A stretch of DNA of 64,000 nucleotides, from assembly GCA_964517605.1 (NCBI GenBank), contig CAZFCE010000026.1:5744-69743 (forward strand), written 5' to 3'. This document shows positions 55,415-63,940 of the stretch, in pieces (positions within the stretch are counted from its first letter, which is position 1; each line of letters starts with the position of its first letter). Source of the DNA: J095 sp964517605. GTDB taxonomy: Bacteria; Chloroflexota; Anaerolineae; 4572-78; J111. Both the position numbers and the translations under genes were made by a program. A model generated the notes under the pieces. It was given only the letters and a program-made list of their open reading frames with translations. It was not told the origin of the DNA and ran no database searches.

Positions 55415-57877
55415 CTACCTGTTTTTAATTTCAATATTAGCCAAGGTGATGCTGTTGCCGGCGGGATTGCCCGCCGCGTCCAGCATGTCCAGCCGGGCAA
55501 AAGTAGCGGGCAGGTACAGGCCGATGACCAGCGGGTAGCTGCCCGGTTTTATTTCGGGCGGCAGGGTAATGGCGTGCTGGTCGGCAATGAGTTGGCCGGG
55601 CCGCCAGGCGTTGGTGGGCAGTGCCCAGCACACCGGCACGCCATCGGCTTGAGCCGCCGGGCCATTGGCCGTTTCCAGGTGGGTGAACACCTGATAATTG
55701 GCCGGAATGGCAGCCAGTGCCCGCCAGTAGAGCGTTACCGGCAGGCGTCCGCCCGGCCAGGCCCGGCGCGTGTCCAGATCAAACCCCACCAGTTGAATCA
55801 GGTTGCCAAAATTGGCGTTGGCCGGTTGCGAGCCGCGCGCGGAGCGGGCAAAGGCGGCGGGCGTGGCGCCGGCATCAAACTGGCGGGCCAGCGCGGCATC
55901 ATCCAGCGGGCCAAGCGGTTGGCCGGCGGGCATTTGCTGCCAGATTTGCATGGTTTTTTGCGGCGGCAGCGTTACCCGCCCAATTTCCTGGTAGCGGCTG
56001 TGGATTAAATCGGTGGGGGTTTGCACCGGGTCAATCAAATCGCTGGCTAAAAAGTAGTATTCCGGCTGCGGGTCGCAGGCGCGGGGCGCGCCGCGCGTGT
56101 ACCAGGTGGTAATATCCGGCTCTTCGTTGCTGCCATAATCGCCGGGTAGTTCGCCGGCGGCAATTTTTTGGCCCACGGATTTCCAGCCGGCGCGGTGCGG
56201 AAAGCCAAAAAAACCGGCGGATGGCAGGGTTGAGTAGGGCGTCCAGAACAGGGGCAGGTTGGCGGCGGGGTAATTTTGCCGGTATTCAACCTGGGGTCGG
56301 GCAAAGGCATTCCACAAAAACAGGCTTGAGGCCAAAAACAGCGCGCCGGCCAGCAGGTTGGCCAGCAGCGTTCGGCGGGCAGCGGGCAGCAGCAGCCAGC
56401 CCCGCGCCGCCAGCAGCGCCCAGGCCGGCGCGGTGGTGTAAATGTGGGTTAGCCCCAGCGCCACCACAAAGTTGTAGCCCCAAAACGGCACGGCCAGCCA
56501 ACCGATGAGCGCCTGCCACTGCGCCGCGCCCGCCGCCGAGGCATCAATTTTGGCCTGCGCCCGGTTAAAAAACAGCGCCGCAAACGCCGCCAGCAGCAGC
56601 GCGGCAAACGGTAATCCGCTTAAATCCGGGCCAACGGCCAGCAACGTGGGCGCAGCCACCACCGCCCCAATGCCGATGGTGGCAGCGGCGGCCAGCAGTT
56701 GCCCCCACCGGCCCGCCCGGCTGGGCAGCCAGATTAAAAACGCCAGCGCCAGCAGCCCGGCCACCACCAAATAATACCACGAGCTGTAAAACGTGGTAAA
56801 GTGAAAAAAATCGGGCAGGTTGTTGCGGAGTTCATTGCCAATGCGCCCGCCTAGATAATCGCCGGTGCGGTTGGCCTGCGGGTTGAGCGCAAACGGCAGG
56901 TAAAACGGCAGCGCCGGCAGCAGCAGCGCTCCGGCAAAAACGGCCAGCGCCCCGGGCAACCGGCGCAGCGCGGATTTATCGGCGGGAGCCAGCAGCAGCC
57001 AGCCGATGGCCGGCAGGGCCAGCACGGTATCGTAATGGGCCAGCAGCCCCGCGCCCAAACTCAGCCCGCTGAACAATGCAAATTTTAGCTGGCGCTGCTG
57101 CTGCCAGTGCAGGGCCAGCAAAAACGCCAGCGCGCTAAACCAAATGACCAGCGCCTGGTATTGCACAATCCGGCCAAAGGCCACCATAAAGCCGTTGGCG
57201 GCCAAAAAACCGGCGGCCAACCAGCCCAGCCGTGAGCCGCCCAGTTGTTTGCCAATCAAATAAATGGTGATGATGGCCAGCAGCGAGGCCAGCGTAAAGG
57301 GCAGCCGGGCGGTTGCTTCGGTGATGGTGCCGGTAAACTGCCACATGGCCAGCGGCAGCAGCACTTCGGCGGGGCCTTTGGAGCGCAAAAAGAGGGCGTC
57401 GGCGTGGCCGGCCTGCGCTTCGGCGGCGGCAATCATGGCCAGGGCTTCATCGCCCTGAAACTCGCTGTAATCCAGGTTGGCGGCGCGTAAAAAAAGCGCC
57501 ATCAACAAAATGAGCAGCAGCGGGGCGGCCTCGCGCCAGTTAAACCGGGCGGGCGCGGCGTCCGTTTGTTTTAAAAACAACGGGCTAACGGCCATCGCGT
57601 TGAGAATTAGCCACAATTGCCAGCTAAACATGGGGCCGGGCAGGTAGTGCAGCAACAGCGCCGCCAGTTGAGCCAGGCCGTAACTCAGCCCGGCGGCCAG
57701 AGTGATTTGCAGCCAGCCCAACTCCGGGGCCAGCCGGCGGCTCCAGCCCCAGCCGGGCAGCAGGCCGATTAACAGCAGCGCCCCGGCCACGCGCAACGGT
57801 TGGCCGGCGGGCAACAGCAGCGACAGATTGGCCGCCAGTAACGCGGCTAAAAACCACCGGCTGCTTTTATTGAGCAT
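55415..57877 (-). CDS. GT39/ArnT-like membrane glycosyltransferase
   Basis: An 820-residue GT-C-type enzyme with about 12 helices and an extracytoplasmic C-terminus. The first outer loop YSEFQGDEALAMIAAAEAQ has the acidic D-E motif and LRSKGPAEVLLPLAMWQFTG follows, typical of PMT/ArnT transferases using polyprenyl-phosphate sugars. The C-terminal module (about 710-815; VTLYWRALAAIPANYQVFTHL, NAWRPGQLIADQHAITLPPEI) matches those of the 22281 and 41205 proteins. The stop codon of the homoserine-dehydrogenase-like gene overlaps its start by 11 bases. Confidence 0.85.
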   Translation of the reverse strand: MLNKSSRWFLAALLAANLSLLLPAGQPLRVAGALLLIGLLPGWGWSRRLAPELGWLQITLAAGLSYGLAQLAALLLHYLPGPMFSWQLWLILNAMAVSPLFLKQTDAAPARFNWREAAPLLLILLMALFLRAANLDYSEFQGDEALAMIAAAEAQAGHADALFLRSKGPAEVLLPLAMWQFTGTITEATARLPFTLASLLAIITIYLIGKQLGGSRLGWLAAGFLAANGFMVAFGRIVQYQALVIWFSALAFLLALHWQQQRQLKFALFSGLSLGAGLLAHYDTVLALPAIGWLLLAPADKSALRRLPGALAVFAGALLLPALPFYLPFALNPQANRTGDYLGGRIGNELRNNLPDFFHFTTFYSSWYYLVVAGLLALAFLIWLPSRAGRWGQLLAAAATIGIGAVVAAPTLLAVGPDLSGLPFAALLLAAFAALFFNRAQAKIDASAAGAAQWQALIGWLAVPFWGYNFVVALGLTHIYTTAPAWALLAARGWLLLPAARRTLLANLLAGALFLASSLFLWNAFARPQVEYRQNYPAANLPLFWTPYSTLPSAGFFGFPHRAGWKSVGQKIAAGELPGDYGSNEEPDITTWYTRGAPRACDPQPEYYFLASDLIDPVQTPTDLIHSRYQEIGRVTLPPQKTMQIWQQMPAGQPLGPLDDAALARQFDAGATPAAFARSARGSQPANANFGNLIQLVGFDLDTRRAWPGGRLPVTLYWRALAAIPANYQVFTHLETANGPAAQADGVPVCWALPTNAWRPGQLIADQHAITLPPEIKPGSYPLVIGLYLPATFARLDMLDAAGNPAGNSITLANIEIKNR

Positions 57878-58907
57878 AATAATAGGTTTTGATAACGGTG
57901 ATAAGGTCTGACAGCAGGGCGTAGGCGGTTTGGGCCACTTCGCCTTCGTTGAGGTGAATGGTCACTTCGCCCAGCGTATCGGTGAGGAGGGTGAGCGCCG
58001 CCGCGCTGCCATTGACGTGGGCCAGCAGGTTGGTAAACGGCAGCATGCTGGGCGTAACGCGGGCCACAACTGTGTTGTCTCGCCAGCGGGCTTCGGCCAA
58101 AAGTTTGAAGCGCCGCCCCTGCCGGGCCGCCTCGATGACGGTGCGGGTGGTTAAATGCCGAATGCCGGTGCGGGCAATTTTATCCAGCGAAATGTTGCCG
58201 TTGAGCAGGGCGTTTACCAGAATCACGGTTTTTACGGCGGCGTCCCAGCCGTCCAGGTCGTAATCGGGGTTGGCCTCGGCAATGCCCAACGCCTGGGCCT
58301 GGCGGAGCGCGTCTTCGGGCGGCAGCCCTTCTTCCATGGCGGTGAGGATAAAGTTGGTGGTGCTGTTAACAATGCCCCTAAACCCCAAAATTTTGGCGGC
58401 GGGCAGCACTTCGCGGGCAAAGCTGAATACCGGCGCGCCGTCGAGCACGGTGCCTTCAAACAGAAAGGCCCGGTTTTGGCGGCAGGCCAGGTTTTTAAGC
58501 GCGTGAAACGCAAAGGCCGGCGCACTTTTGTTAACGGTAATTACGTGCAGCCCCCGGTTTAGGGCGGCGGTAATGTAATCAACGGCGGGTTGGCCGGAGT
58601 TGGGGTTTAGGGTAATGCACTCCAGCAGAACATCGGCGGGAACCTGGTGGATAAATTCCAGCGGGTCGGCCAGGTGACAATCGGGGCAGAGGTCTGACAG
58701 GGGTTGCCGGGCTTGACCGGCCTGGAGCAACTGCGCCGGGTCAATTCCGGCGGGATTGATGATAATACCGCGCGTTTTGGTGGCCACGCCCACCAGTTTG
58801 AGGGAAACGTTATAGGCGGTGAGTGTTTCTTGCTTTTGGGCCAGTAATCTCAAAAAGGCTTGAGCCACACTCCCCAGGCCGAGCAGCGCCAGCCTAATTT
58901 CGGTCAT
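57867..58907 (-). CDS. Homoserine dehydrogenase-like oxidoreductase
   Basis: A 346-residue NAD(P)-dependent enzyme of the homoserine dehydrogenase family, without ACT or kinase domain. N-terminal Rossmann motif LALLGLGSVAQAFLRLL; HVITVNKSAPAFAFH has the catalytic-region NK; GIVNSTTNFILTAMEEG and EANPDYDLDGWDAAVKTVIL are the homoserine-binding signature. It overlaps the upstream ornithine-cyclodeaminase-like gene by four bases (ATGA), an arrangement suggesting a shared amino-acid route rather than housekeeping threonine synthesis. Confidence 0.82.
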   Translation of the reverse strand: MTEIRLALLGLGSVAQAFLRLLAQKQETLTAYNVSLKLVGVATKTRGIIINPAGIDPAQLLQAGQARQPLSDLCPDCHLADPLEFIHQVPADVLLECITLNPNSGQPAVDYITAALNRGLHVITVNKSAPAFAFHALKNLACRQNRAFLFEGTVLDGAPVFSFAREVLPAAKILGFRGIVNSTTNFILTAMEEGLPPEDALRQAQALGIAEANPDYDLDGWDAAVKTVILVNALLNGNISLDKIARTGIRHLTTRTVIEAARQGRRFKLLAEARWRDNTVVARVTPSMLPFTNLLAHVNGSAAALTLLTDTLGEVTIHLNEGEVAQTAYALLSDLITVIKTYYYAQ

Positions 58908-59938
58908 AGTAGGTTTTCTGCCCTTTGCCCAAATTTGGTTTGTTCCAGGCCGGGTTCCATGCGTTGCCCCAGCCCCAAAAACAGCGCTTTATCCAGCGCC
59001 AGGGTGGCAATAATGGCGTCTTGCCAATCCAGCCCGGTCAGGTCGGCCAGAGTAATCTGGTCGGGGCGGGTGCGGCCCGGAATGTTGCCTAAAACAAGGC
59101 TGCTGAGTTCGCTGTGGATGTGGCCGGAGGTGATAGCGCCGTTGGCCAAACCGTGGCTCACTTCGCCCTGAGCGGCGCTTTGTTCCAGGCTGTCAACCAC
59201 AATAATATCGGCTTTTTGGAGCGCGTCGGGGTGAAGTTTGGGATTGTTGTTGTTACGGCAGTTGCTGATGGCGGTAAGGTGCGCGCCGGGTTTTAGCCAA
59301 TCGGCTTTAACCTGCGGTTGCGGGCTGGCGCAGGTGGCAATGATGATATCGGCATTGACCACCGCCGCTTCAACGGAGGGCGCAATTTCAATGTTAACAT
59401 CGTAGTCTTCAACCACCCGGCGGGCGTAGGTATCGGTTTCGTGGGGAAGTTGCCCCCACACCGAAACGTGGCTAATGCTCCGAACGGCCAGCAGCGCCTT
59501 GAGTTGCATAAACGCCTGCTGGCTGGCCCCAATCACCGCCACCCTGGTGGCATTTTTGTTGGCCAGATATTCGGTGGCCAACGCGCCCATTACGCTGGCG
59601 CGAACATTGGCCAGGTAGCCGTTATCCAGCAAAATGGCCGCCGGAAAGCCGGTTACGGCATCAAAAACGGTGATCAGCCCGCTGGTAGCCGGCAGGTTTT
59701 TGGCCCGGTTGTGGCTAAAATGGTTATCTATTTTGATGACGTAGTAGGGCGTGTTGTGCAGGTAGGTGCCTTTTACGGTGACATTGCCATCTACGGCGGG
59801 GATGGGGAGCGAAAAGCTGCCGGGGATGTTAATCCGGCCCTGCGCCGAGGCGACCAGCGCCGCTTCTACCACCGCAATGGCTTCGGGAATGTTGATGGTT
59901 TGGCGTAATTCGTCTTCGTTGAGTAATAGAAAAGGCAT
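58904..59938 (-). CDS. Ornithine cyclodeaminase / mu-crystallin family protein
   Basis: A 344-residue NAD-dependent member of the OCD/mu-crystallin family. Visible are PFLLLNEDELRQTINIPEA, KGTYLHNTPYYVIKIDNHFSHN with the substrate Arg/Lys region, ILLDNGYLANVRASVMGALAT, and the Rossmann turn VIGASQQAFMQLKAL. Members cyclise ornithine, reduce imines, or act on ectoine-derived or other amino acids. The start at 59938 is preferred (GGTGA upstream); 59953 also possible. Coupled to the downstream homoserine dehydrogenase-like gene. Confidence 0.82.
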   Translation of the reverse strand: MPFLLLNEDELRQTINIPEAIAVVEAALVASAQGRINIPGSFSLPIPAVDGNVTVKGTYLHNTPYYVIKIDNHFSHNRAKNLPATSGLITVFDAVTGFPAAILLDNGYLANVRASVMGALATEYLANKNATRVAVIGASQQAFMQLKALLAVRSISHVSVWGQLPHETDTYARRVVEDYDVNIEIAPSVEAAVVNADIIIATCASPQPQVKADWLKPGAHLTAISNCRNNNNPKLHPDALQKADIIVVDSLEQSAAQGEVSHGLANGAITSGHIHSELSSLVLGNIPGRTRPDQITLADLTGLDWQDAIIATLALDKALFLGLGQRMEPGLEQTKFGQRAENLL

Positions 59939-60006
59939 GTTTATCACCGGCATCCAGGGTTCAACTATGAGTTAGTATATCATAACTTAACCCGGAGAGC
60001 TAAAGA

Positions 60007-61149
60007 TTACCCGGCCTGATAGCTTTGGTACACCGCCAGCAGCCGGCGGGCCGCCGCTGCCCAATTAAAGGTTTTAGCCTGGGCCAGACCGCGCTCAACC
60101 ATAGTTTGGCGCAGGGCTAAATCGGTGGCGGCCTGCGCTAATGCGCCGGCCAGCGCCGGAGCATCGGCGGCGTCTACTTGCAGCGCGGCGTTGCCGGCCA
60201 CCTCCGGCAGCGAGGAGTTGTTGGCGCACACCACCGGCGTGCCGCAGGCCATCGCCTCAATAACCGGAATGCCAAACCCTTCGTAGTGGGAAGGGTAGGC
60301 AAAAATATCGGCCAGGTTGTACAGGGCGGGCAGGTCGGCATCGGCCACAAAGCCGGTAAAGTGGATGCGTTCGGCTGCCGGCGAGTTGGCGGCGGCGGCA
60401 AAAATATCATCGTACAGCCAGCCTTTGCCGCCGGCAATGACTAAGTGATGCGTGTTCCGCACCGGCGAATCTGAAAAGGCCCGGATGAGGCCGGTAAAGT
60501 TTTTGCGCGGCTCCAGCGTGCCCAGGCCCAGAATAAACCTGGCGGGCAAACGGTATTTTTGCCGGATGGCCTCCAGTTGAGCCGGGCTGGCCGCCGGTTG
60601 AAAGCGCTCTTCTACCCCCGCGCCCACCACGGTGATTTTTTCCGGCGGCACGCGGTAAATTTCCAGCAGGTCGTTCCGGGTGCTGAGCGAATCGGCCAGC
60701 ACGTGGTCGGCGCGGGCCAGGCTGCGCGGCACCACGGTTTCCAGCCAGCGGCGCAGTTTATCTACCGCGCCCTGCGGATGCCGGATAAACGACAGATCAT
60801 GCACGGTGAGCAAGGCTTTGGCCCGCCCGGTGGGCGGCAGGATAAAGTTGGGCGAGTGGAACACATCAATGGGGCCGGTAAACCAGTTAACCGGGATGGG
60901 CGCGTACAGCCGGTGCCAGCCAATGGTAAGCCAGCGTTCGGCCAGGGGCAGCCGGCGGTGGGTAAAATTGGGGTAAGCCGCAAACGCCTGCCAGCCTGCC
61001 GGCGGCGCGTCGGCGGCGGCCAGCAGCGTGTATTGATTGCGCCGATCCAGTTGGGCCACGGTGGTAATCAGGCCGCGCGTGTACCGGCCAATCCCGCCGC
61101 CCTGTTTAAGGGCCGCGGTGTAATCAATGCCTATTTTTAGTGTGGTCAT
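60007..61149 (-). CDS. Glycosyltransferase family 4 (GT1-domain)
   Basis: A 380-residue GT-B enzyme. N-terminal KIGIDYTAALKQGGGIGRYTRGLI holds the Gly-rich acceptor loop; DVFHSPNFILPP and VLTVHDLSFIRHPQ follow; the donor domain has FILGLGTLEPRKNF, YPSHYEGFGIPVIEAMACGTPVV with the E-x7-E motif, and SSLPEVAGNAALQVD. The GGGIGRY start resembles mannosyl- and rhamnosyl-transferases of cell-surface polysaccharides. ATG at 61149; no convincing ribosome site. Confidence 0.9.
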   Translation of the reverse strand: MTTLKIGIDYTAALKQGGGIGRYTRGLITTVAQLDRRNQYTLLAAADAPPAGWQAFAAYPNFTHRRLPLAERWLTIGWHRLYAPIPVNWFTGPIDVFHSPNFILPPTGRAKALLTVHDLSFIRHPQGAVDKLRRWLETVVPRSLARADHVLADSLSTRNDLLEIYRVPPEKITVVGAGVEERFQPAASPAQLEAIRQKYRLPARFILGLGTLEPRKNFTGLIRAFSDSPVRNTHHLVIAGGKGWLYDDIFAAAANSPAAERIHFTGFVADADLPALYNLADIFAYPSHYEGFGIPVIEAMACGTPVVCANNSSLPEVAGNAALQVDAADAPALAGALAQAATDLALRQTMVERGLAQAKTFNWAAAARRLLAVYQSYQAG

Positions 61150-61248
61150 TGGCAAACGGGTTTGAGGTTAACAAAAGTTTGGCTACCGGCGCGAATTATA
61201 CTTTACCTGCATTGGCCGGGGCAAGTTGACCGCCGCCGGCCCCGGCGA

Positions 61249-61553
61249 GCTACGAGCAACGAATTACGAGCGACGAATTATGAGTTACGAATTTTTAATA
61301 AAAATGTCGGGCCGCCGACCGGGGTCGTTTCCCGAATAATCCGCCGTTCGCAAATTGGCCTGTTCGATGGTATGATGGGGCCGCGACGAGTTACGAGTTA
61401 CGAATTACGAGTGACGAGCTACGAGTTACGAGTTACGAATTACGAGTTACGAATTACAAGTGACGAATTACAAGTGACGAACTACGAACTACGAGTGACG
61501 AACTACGAGTGACGAATTTTTATTCGTCATTCGTAATTCGTAGTTCGTCATTC
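61249..61553. repeat. Long heptamer array with terminal hairpin
   Basis: First a six-module run (61249-61290: GCTACGA, GCAACGA, ATTACGA, GCGACGA, ATTATGA, GTTACGA). Then 19 direct modules from 61385 to 61517 (TACGAGT, TACGAAT, GACGAAT, TACAAGT and variants), a TTTT spacer, and inverted modules ATTCGTC, ATTCGTA, ATTCGTA, GTTCGTC (61522-61549). The last three direct modules fold back on the inverted ones with one module bulged. It occupies the gap before the WD40 gene (start 61571). No gene is seen in 61150-61570. Confidence 0.92.
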
Positions 61554-61570
61554 CCCAGGGAGTTGATTTT

Positions 61571-63556
61571 ATGCGCGTAAACCACTGGCTGTTGCTGCTG
61601 CTTGCCGTTATTGCCGTGACCGCTTTTGCCGGCGGCCCCACTCCCACCCCAACCCCCGCCGCCTCGCCCACGCCGACCGCCACCCCCTCCCTGCCGGTGC
61701 TGATGGGCACGCCGATGCCCATCCCTGCCGAGCCGATTACCCCCGATAACCTTGACCGGCTGCAACAACTGGCCATTTGGGGCCGGGGAGCCGCCAAACA
61801 CGCCGCCTTCAGCCCCGACGGCCAAACCCTGGCCATCGGCACCACCGCCGGGGTGTGGCTGCACGACGCCAAAACCTGGGCCTTGCGCCGCTTTATGCTG
61901 ACCGATGCAGAGATAAATGCGCTGGCCTTTCTGGCGGACGGCCAACTGATGGCCCAGGTGGGGGGCAAAACCATCAACCGTTGGGATGTGACCACCGGCG
62001 CGCTGGTGGGCAGTTGGTCGCTGGATGCCAAGAGAATTGGCTCAAACCGGACCGCCTTTGCCCCCGATGGAACCAGGGTAGCCTCACCATTGGGAGATGG
62101 GGATAAGGTTGGCATCTGGGAGCTACCGGGCGGTAAACTACTTTCTGCGTTGAAGAGTCAGCCTGGCTCTGAACGCCTGGCAAATGCTCTGGCTTTTTCA
62201 TCCGACGGCACAATCGTGGCTTCAGCAATGATCCCCGACATCGGCGCCCCCCACCTCTCGGCCACATTGAACAGTGTCGTGGCGGTCTGGAACGTCAAAA
62301 CCGGGGCATTGATCCACACCTTGCCTTTGCCTGACCGGGAGGCGATGTCGAATATCGTCTTTTCCGCCGATGGCAAGCTGCTGGCGGCGGCCAGCGGTAA
62401 GAGTATTTTTGTCTGGCAGGTGGAGACAGGCGAACTTTTGCAGACCCTCACGGGACACACCGACTCTATACTGAGTTTGGCCCTTTCGCCCGATGGCGCG
62501 CAACTGGCTTCGGCATCGTTTGACAAGACGGTTCGCCTGTGGAGCGTGGCGGAAGGGAGATTGCTGCATACATTGCCGGAACCTACGACGCACCAACTGG
62601 TTTTCTCCGCCGATGGAACTGTTTTGGTCTCTGCCCCCTTGTTTGCCAATGACCCGGTAAATCTGTGGGACACCGCCACCGGCGCGCTCCTGGGAGAAGT
62701 TGAGGGCTACACCAACGGTATTTCCGGCCTGGCCGTTGCCGCCGACGGGACGGTGTACACCACGCAGCCCCGCAACCTGGGCCTCCGCCGTTGGGATATT
62801 TCAACCGGGCAAATCACCCGCCACTATCCCGAGCAGTACGTGGGCGGTCTCGCTGTCTCGGCCAACGGGCAAATCCTGGCCGCCGGCCATTTCGACCCTT
62901 ACGACCATTACCCCTCACCCTCAGTCCTGGTCTGGAATGCCGCTACCGGTCAACTGCTGCAAACTTTGAAAGATTACTGGCAATCGGTTGATAGCCTGGC
63001 CCTGTCACCGGAGGGTGACTTGCTGGCCTCTTCAGAGAACGGGGCCATCGATATCGACAATACCCAAACCGGGGAGCAAGTGCATCTTCTTTGGGCAGGG
63101 GAGGGCCGGGGGCCAAGCACATCGCTGGCTTTTTCACCCGATGGCCTGAAATTAGCCGCAAACAGATACAAGGTTTATATGTTTGAGGTTCAAACCGGCA
63201 AGCTTTTGTTTACCCTGGATGAAGACGTGTCTTCTACCTTTTCCCCCGATGGAACGATGATAGCCACCAGGGATGGGAAAGGCCAGATCAATTTACGGAA
63301 GGCTGATACGGGGGAAATAGTGCGCCCGCTGGGCAAAGGGTACAGCCCGACTTTCTCGCCGGACGGACGGATGGTGCTGGCCTCGGTGGTCGGCGGAGTT
63401 CAGTTGTGGGAGGTAGCCACGGGCCGGTTACTGCGGGCGGTTACCGGGATACCTGGCATTGGAAAGGTTAGGTTTCTGCCCGATGGCAAAATGTTGCTCT
63501 CCCGCTCATCATACGATGGTGGCATTGCCCGGTTTTGGGGTATCCCGCCGCAATAA
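61571..63556 (+). CDS. Exported WD40 beta-propeller protein
   Basis: A 661-residue protein with a signal peptide or anchor (MRVNHWLLLLLAVIAVTAFA) and a Thr/Pro linker (PTPTPTPAASPTPT), then about 12 WD40-like repeats covering residues 70-660, enough for two propellers. Repeats are seen as HAAFSPDGQTLAIG, TGHTDSILSLALSPDGAQLASASFDKTVRLWS, LAFSPDGLKLAANRYKVYMFEV and PTFSPDGRMVLASVVGGVQLW. No enzymatic motif; a scaffold outside the membrane is likely. GGGAG lies before the ATG, just after the heptamer hairpin. Confidence 0.86.
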   Translation: MRVNHWLLLLLAVIAVTAFAGGPTPTPTPAASPTPTATPSLPVLMGTPMPIPAEPITPDNLDRLQQLAIWGRGAAKHAAFSPDGQTLAIGTTAGVWLHDAKTWALRRFMLTDAEINALAFLADGQLMAQVGGKTINRWDVTTGALVGSWSLDAKRIGSNRTAFAPDGTRVASPLGDGDKVGIWELPGGKLLSALKSQPGSERLANALAFSSDGTIVASAMIPDIGAPHLSATLNSVVAVWNVKTGALIHTLPLPDREAMSNIVFSADGKLLAAASGKSIFVWQVETGELLQTLTGHTDSILSLALSPDGAQLASASFDKTVRLWSVAEGRLLHTLPEPTTHQLVFSADGTVLVSAPLFANDPVNLWDTATGALLGEVEGYTNGISGLAVAADGTVYTTQPRNLGLRRWDISTGQITRHYPEQYVGGLAVSANGQILAAGHFDPYDHYPSPSVLVWNAATGQLLQTLKDYWQSVDSLALSPEGDLLASSENGAIDIDNTQTGEQVHLLWAGEGRGPSTSLAFSPDGLKLAANRYKVYMFEVQTGKLLFTLDEDVSSTFSPDGTMIATRDGKGQINLRKADTGEIVRPLGKGYSPTFSPDGRMVLASVVGGVQLWEVATGRLLRAVTGIPGIGKVRFLPDGKMLLSRSSYDGGIARFWGIPPQ

Positions 63557-63639
63557 CCTGCCGGGCGCAAAACCTCAATAATCCCTGTCAAAAATTCGTT
63601 CCATTCGTTCCATTCGTGAAATTCGCGTTGGGTTTGGGT

Positions 63640-63666
63640 GTAGGTCACGTTTAAAACGTGACCTAC
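63640..63666. repeat. Perfect 27-bp palindrome at the head of the second 21-bp array
   Basis: Arms GTAGGTCACGTTT and AAACGTGACCTAC around a single A. Modules continue as TTTGAAA, CGCGGCC, ATTCCGC into the array. It may also act as a terminator for the WD40 gene, though no T-run follows. Nothing else is seen in 63557-63639 apart from ATTCGTT-type heptamers. Confidence 0.75.
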
Positions 63667-63688
63667 GTTTGAAACGCGGCCATTCCGC

Positions 63689-63940
63689 GTGGAGTCGTCA
63701 CCGTTTAACGCGGAGTCGTGACCGTTTAACGTGGAGTCGTGGCCGTTTAACGTGGAGTCGTGGCCGTTTAACGCGGAGTCGCCGCCGTTTAACGTGGAGT
63801 CGTGGTCATTCCACGTGGAGTCGTCACCGTTTAACGCGGAGTCGTGGCCGTTTAACGTGGAGTCGCCGCCGTTTAACGTGGAGTCGTCACCATTTAACGT
63901 GGAGTCGTCACCGTTTAACGTGGAGTCGCCCGGTTTCAGG
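63689..63940. repeat. Second 21-bp tandem array, 11 full units plus a diverged twelfth
   Basis: Units of three heptamers: GTGGAGT or GCGGAGT; then CGTGGCC, CGTCACC, CGCCGCC, CGTGACC or CGTGGTC; then GTTTAAC, ATTTAAC or ATTCCAC. Modules vary independently of one another, as in the array at 3498. One frame is open throughout (VESWPFN-type repeats) but lacks a ribosome site. The array ends near 63940; 63941-64000 shows nothing recognisable. Confidence 0.92.

Noticed and set aside
61249..61553. CRISPR array
   Set aside because: Repeats are 7 bp and contiguous, with no spacers and no cas genes.
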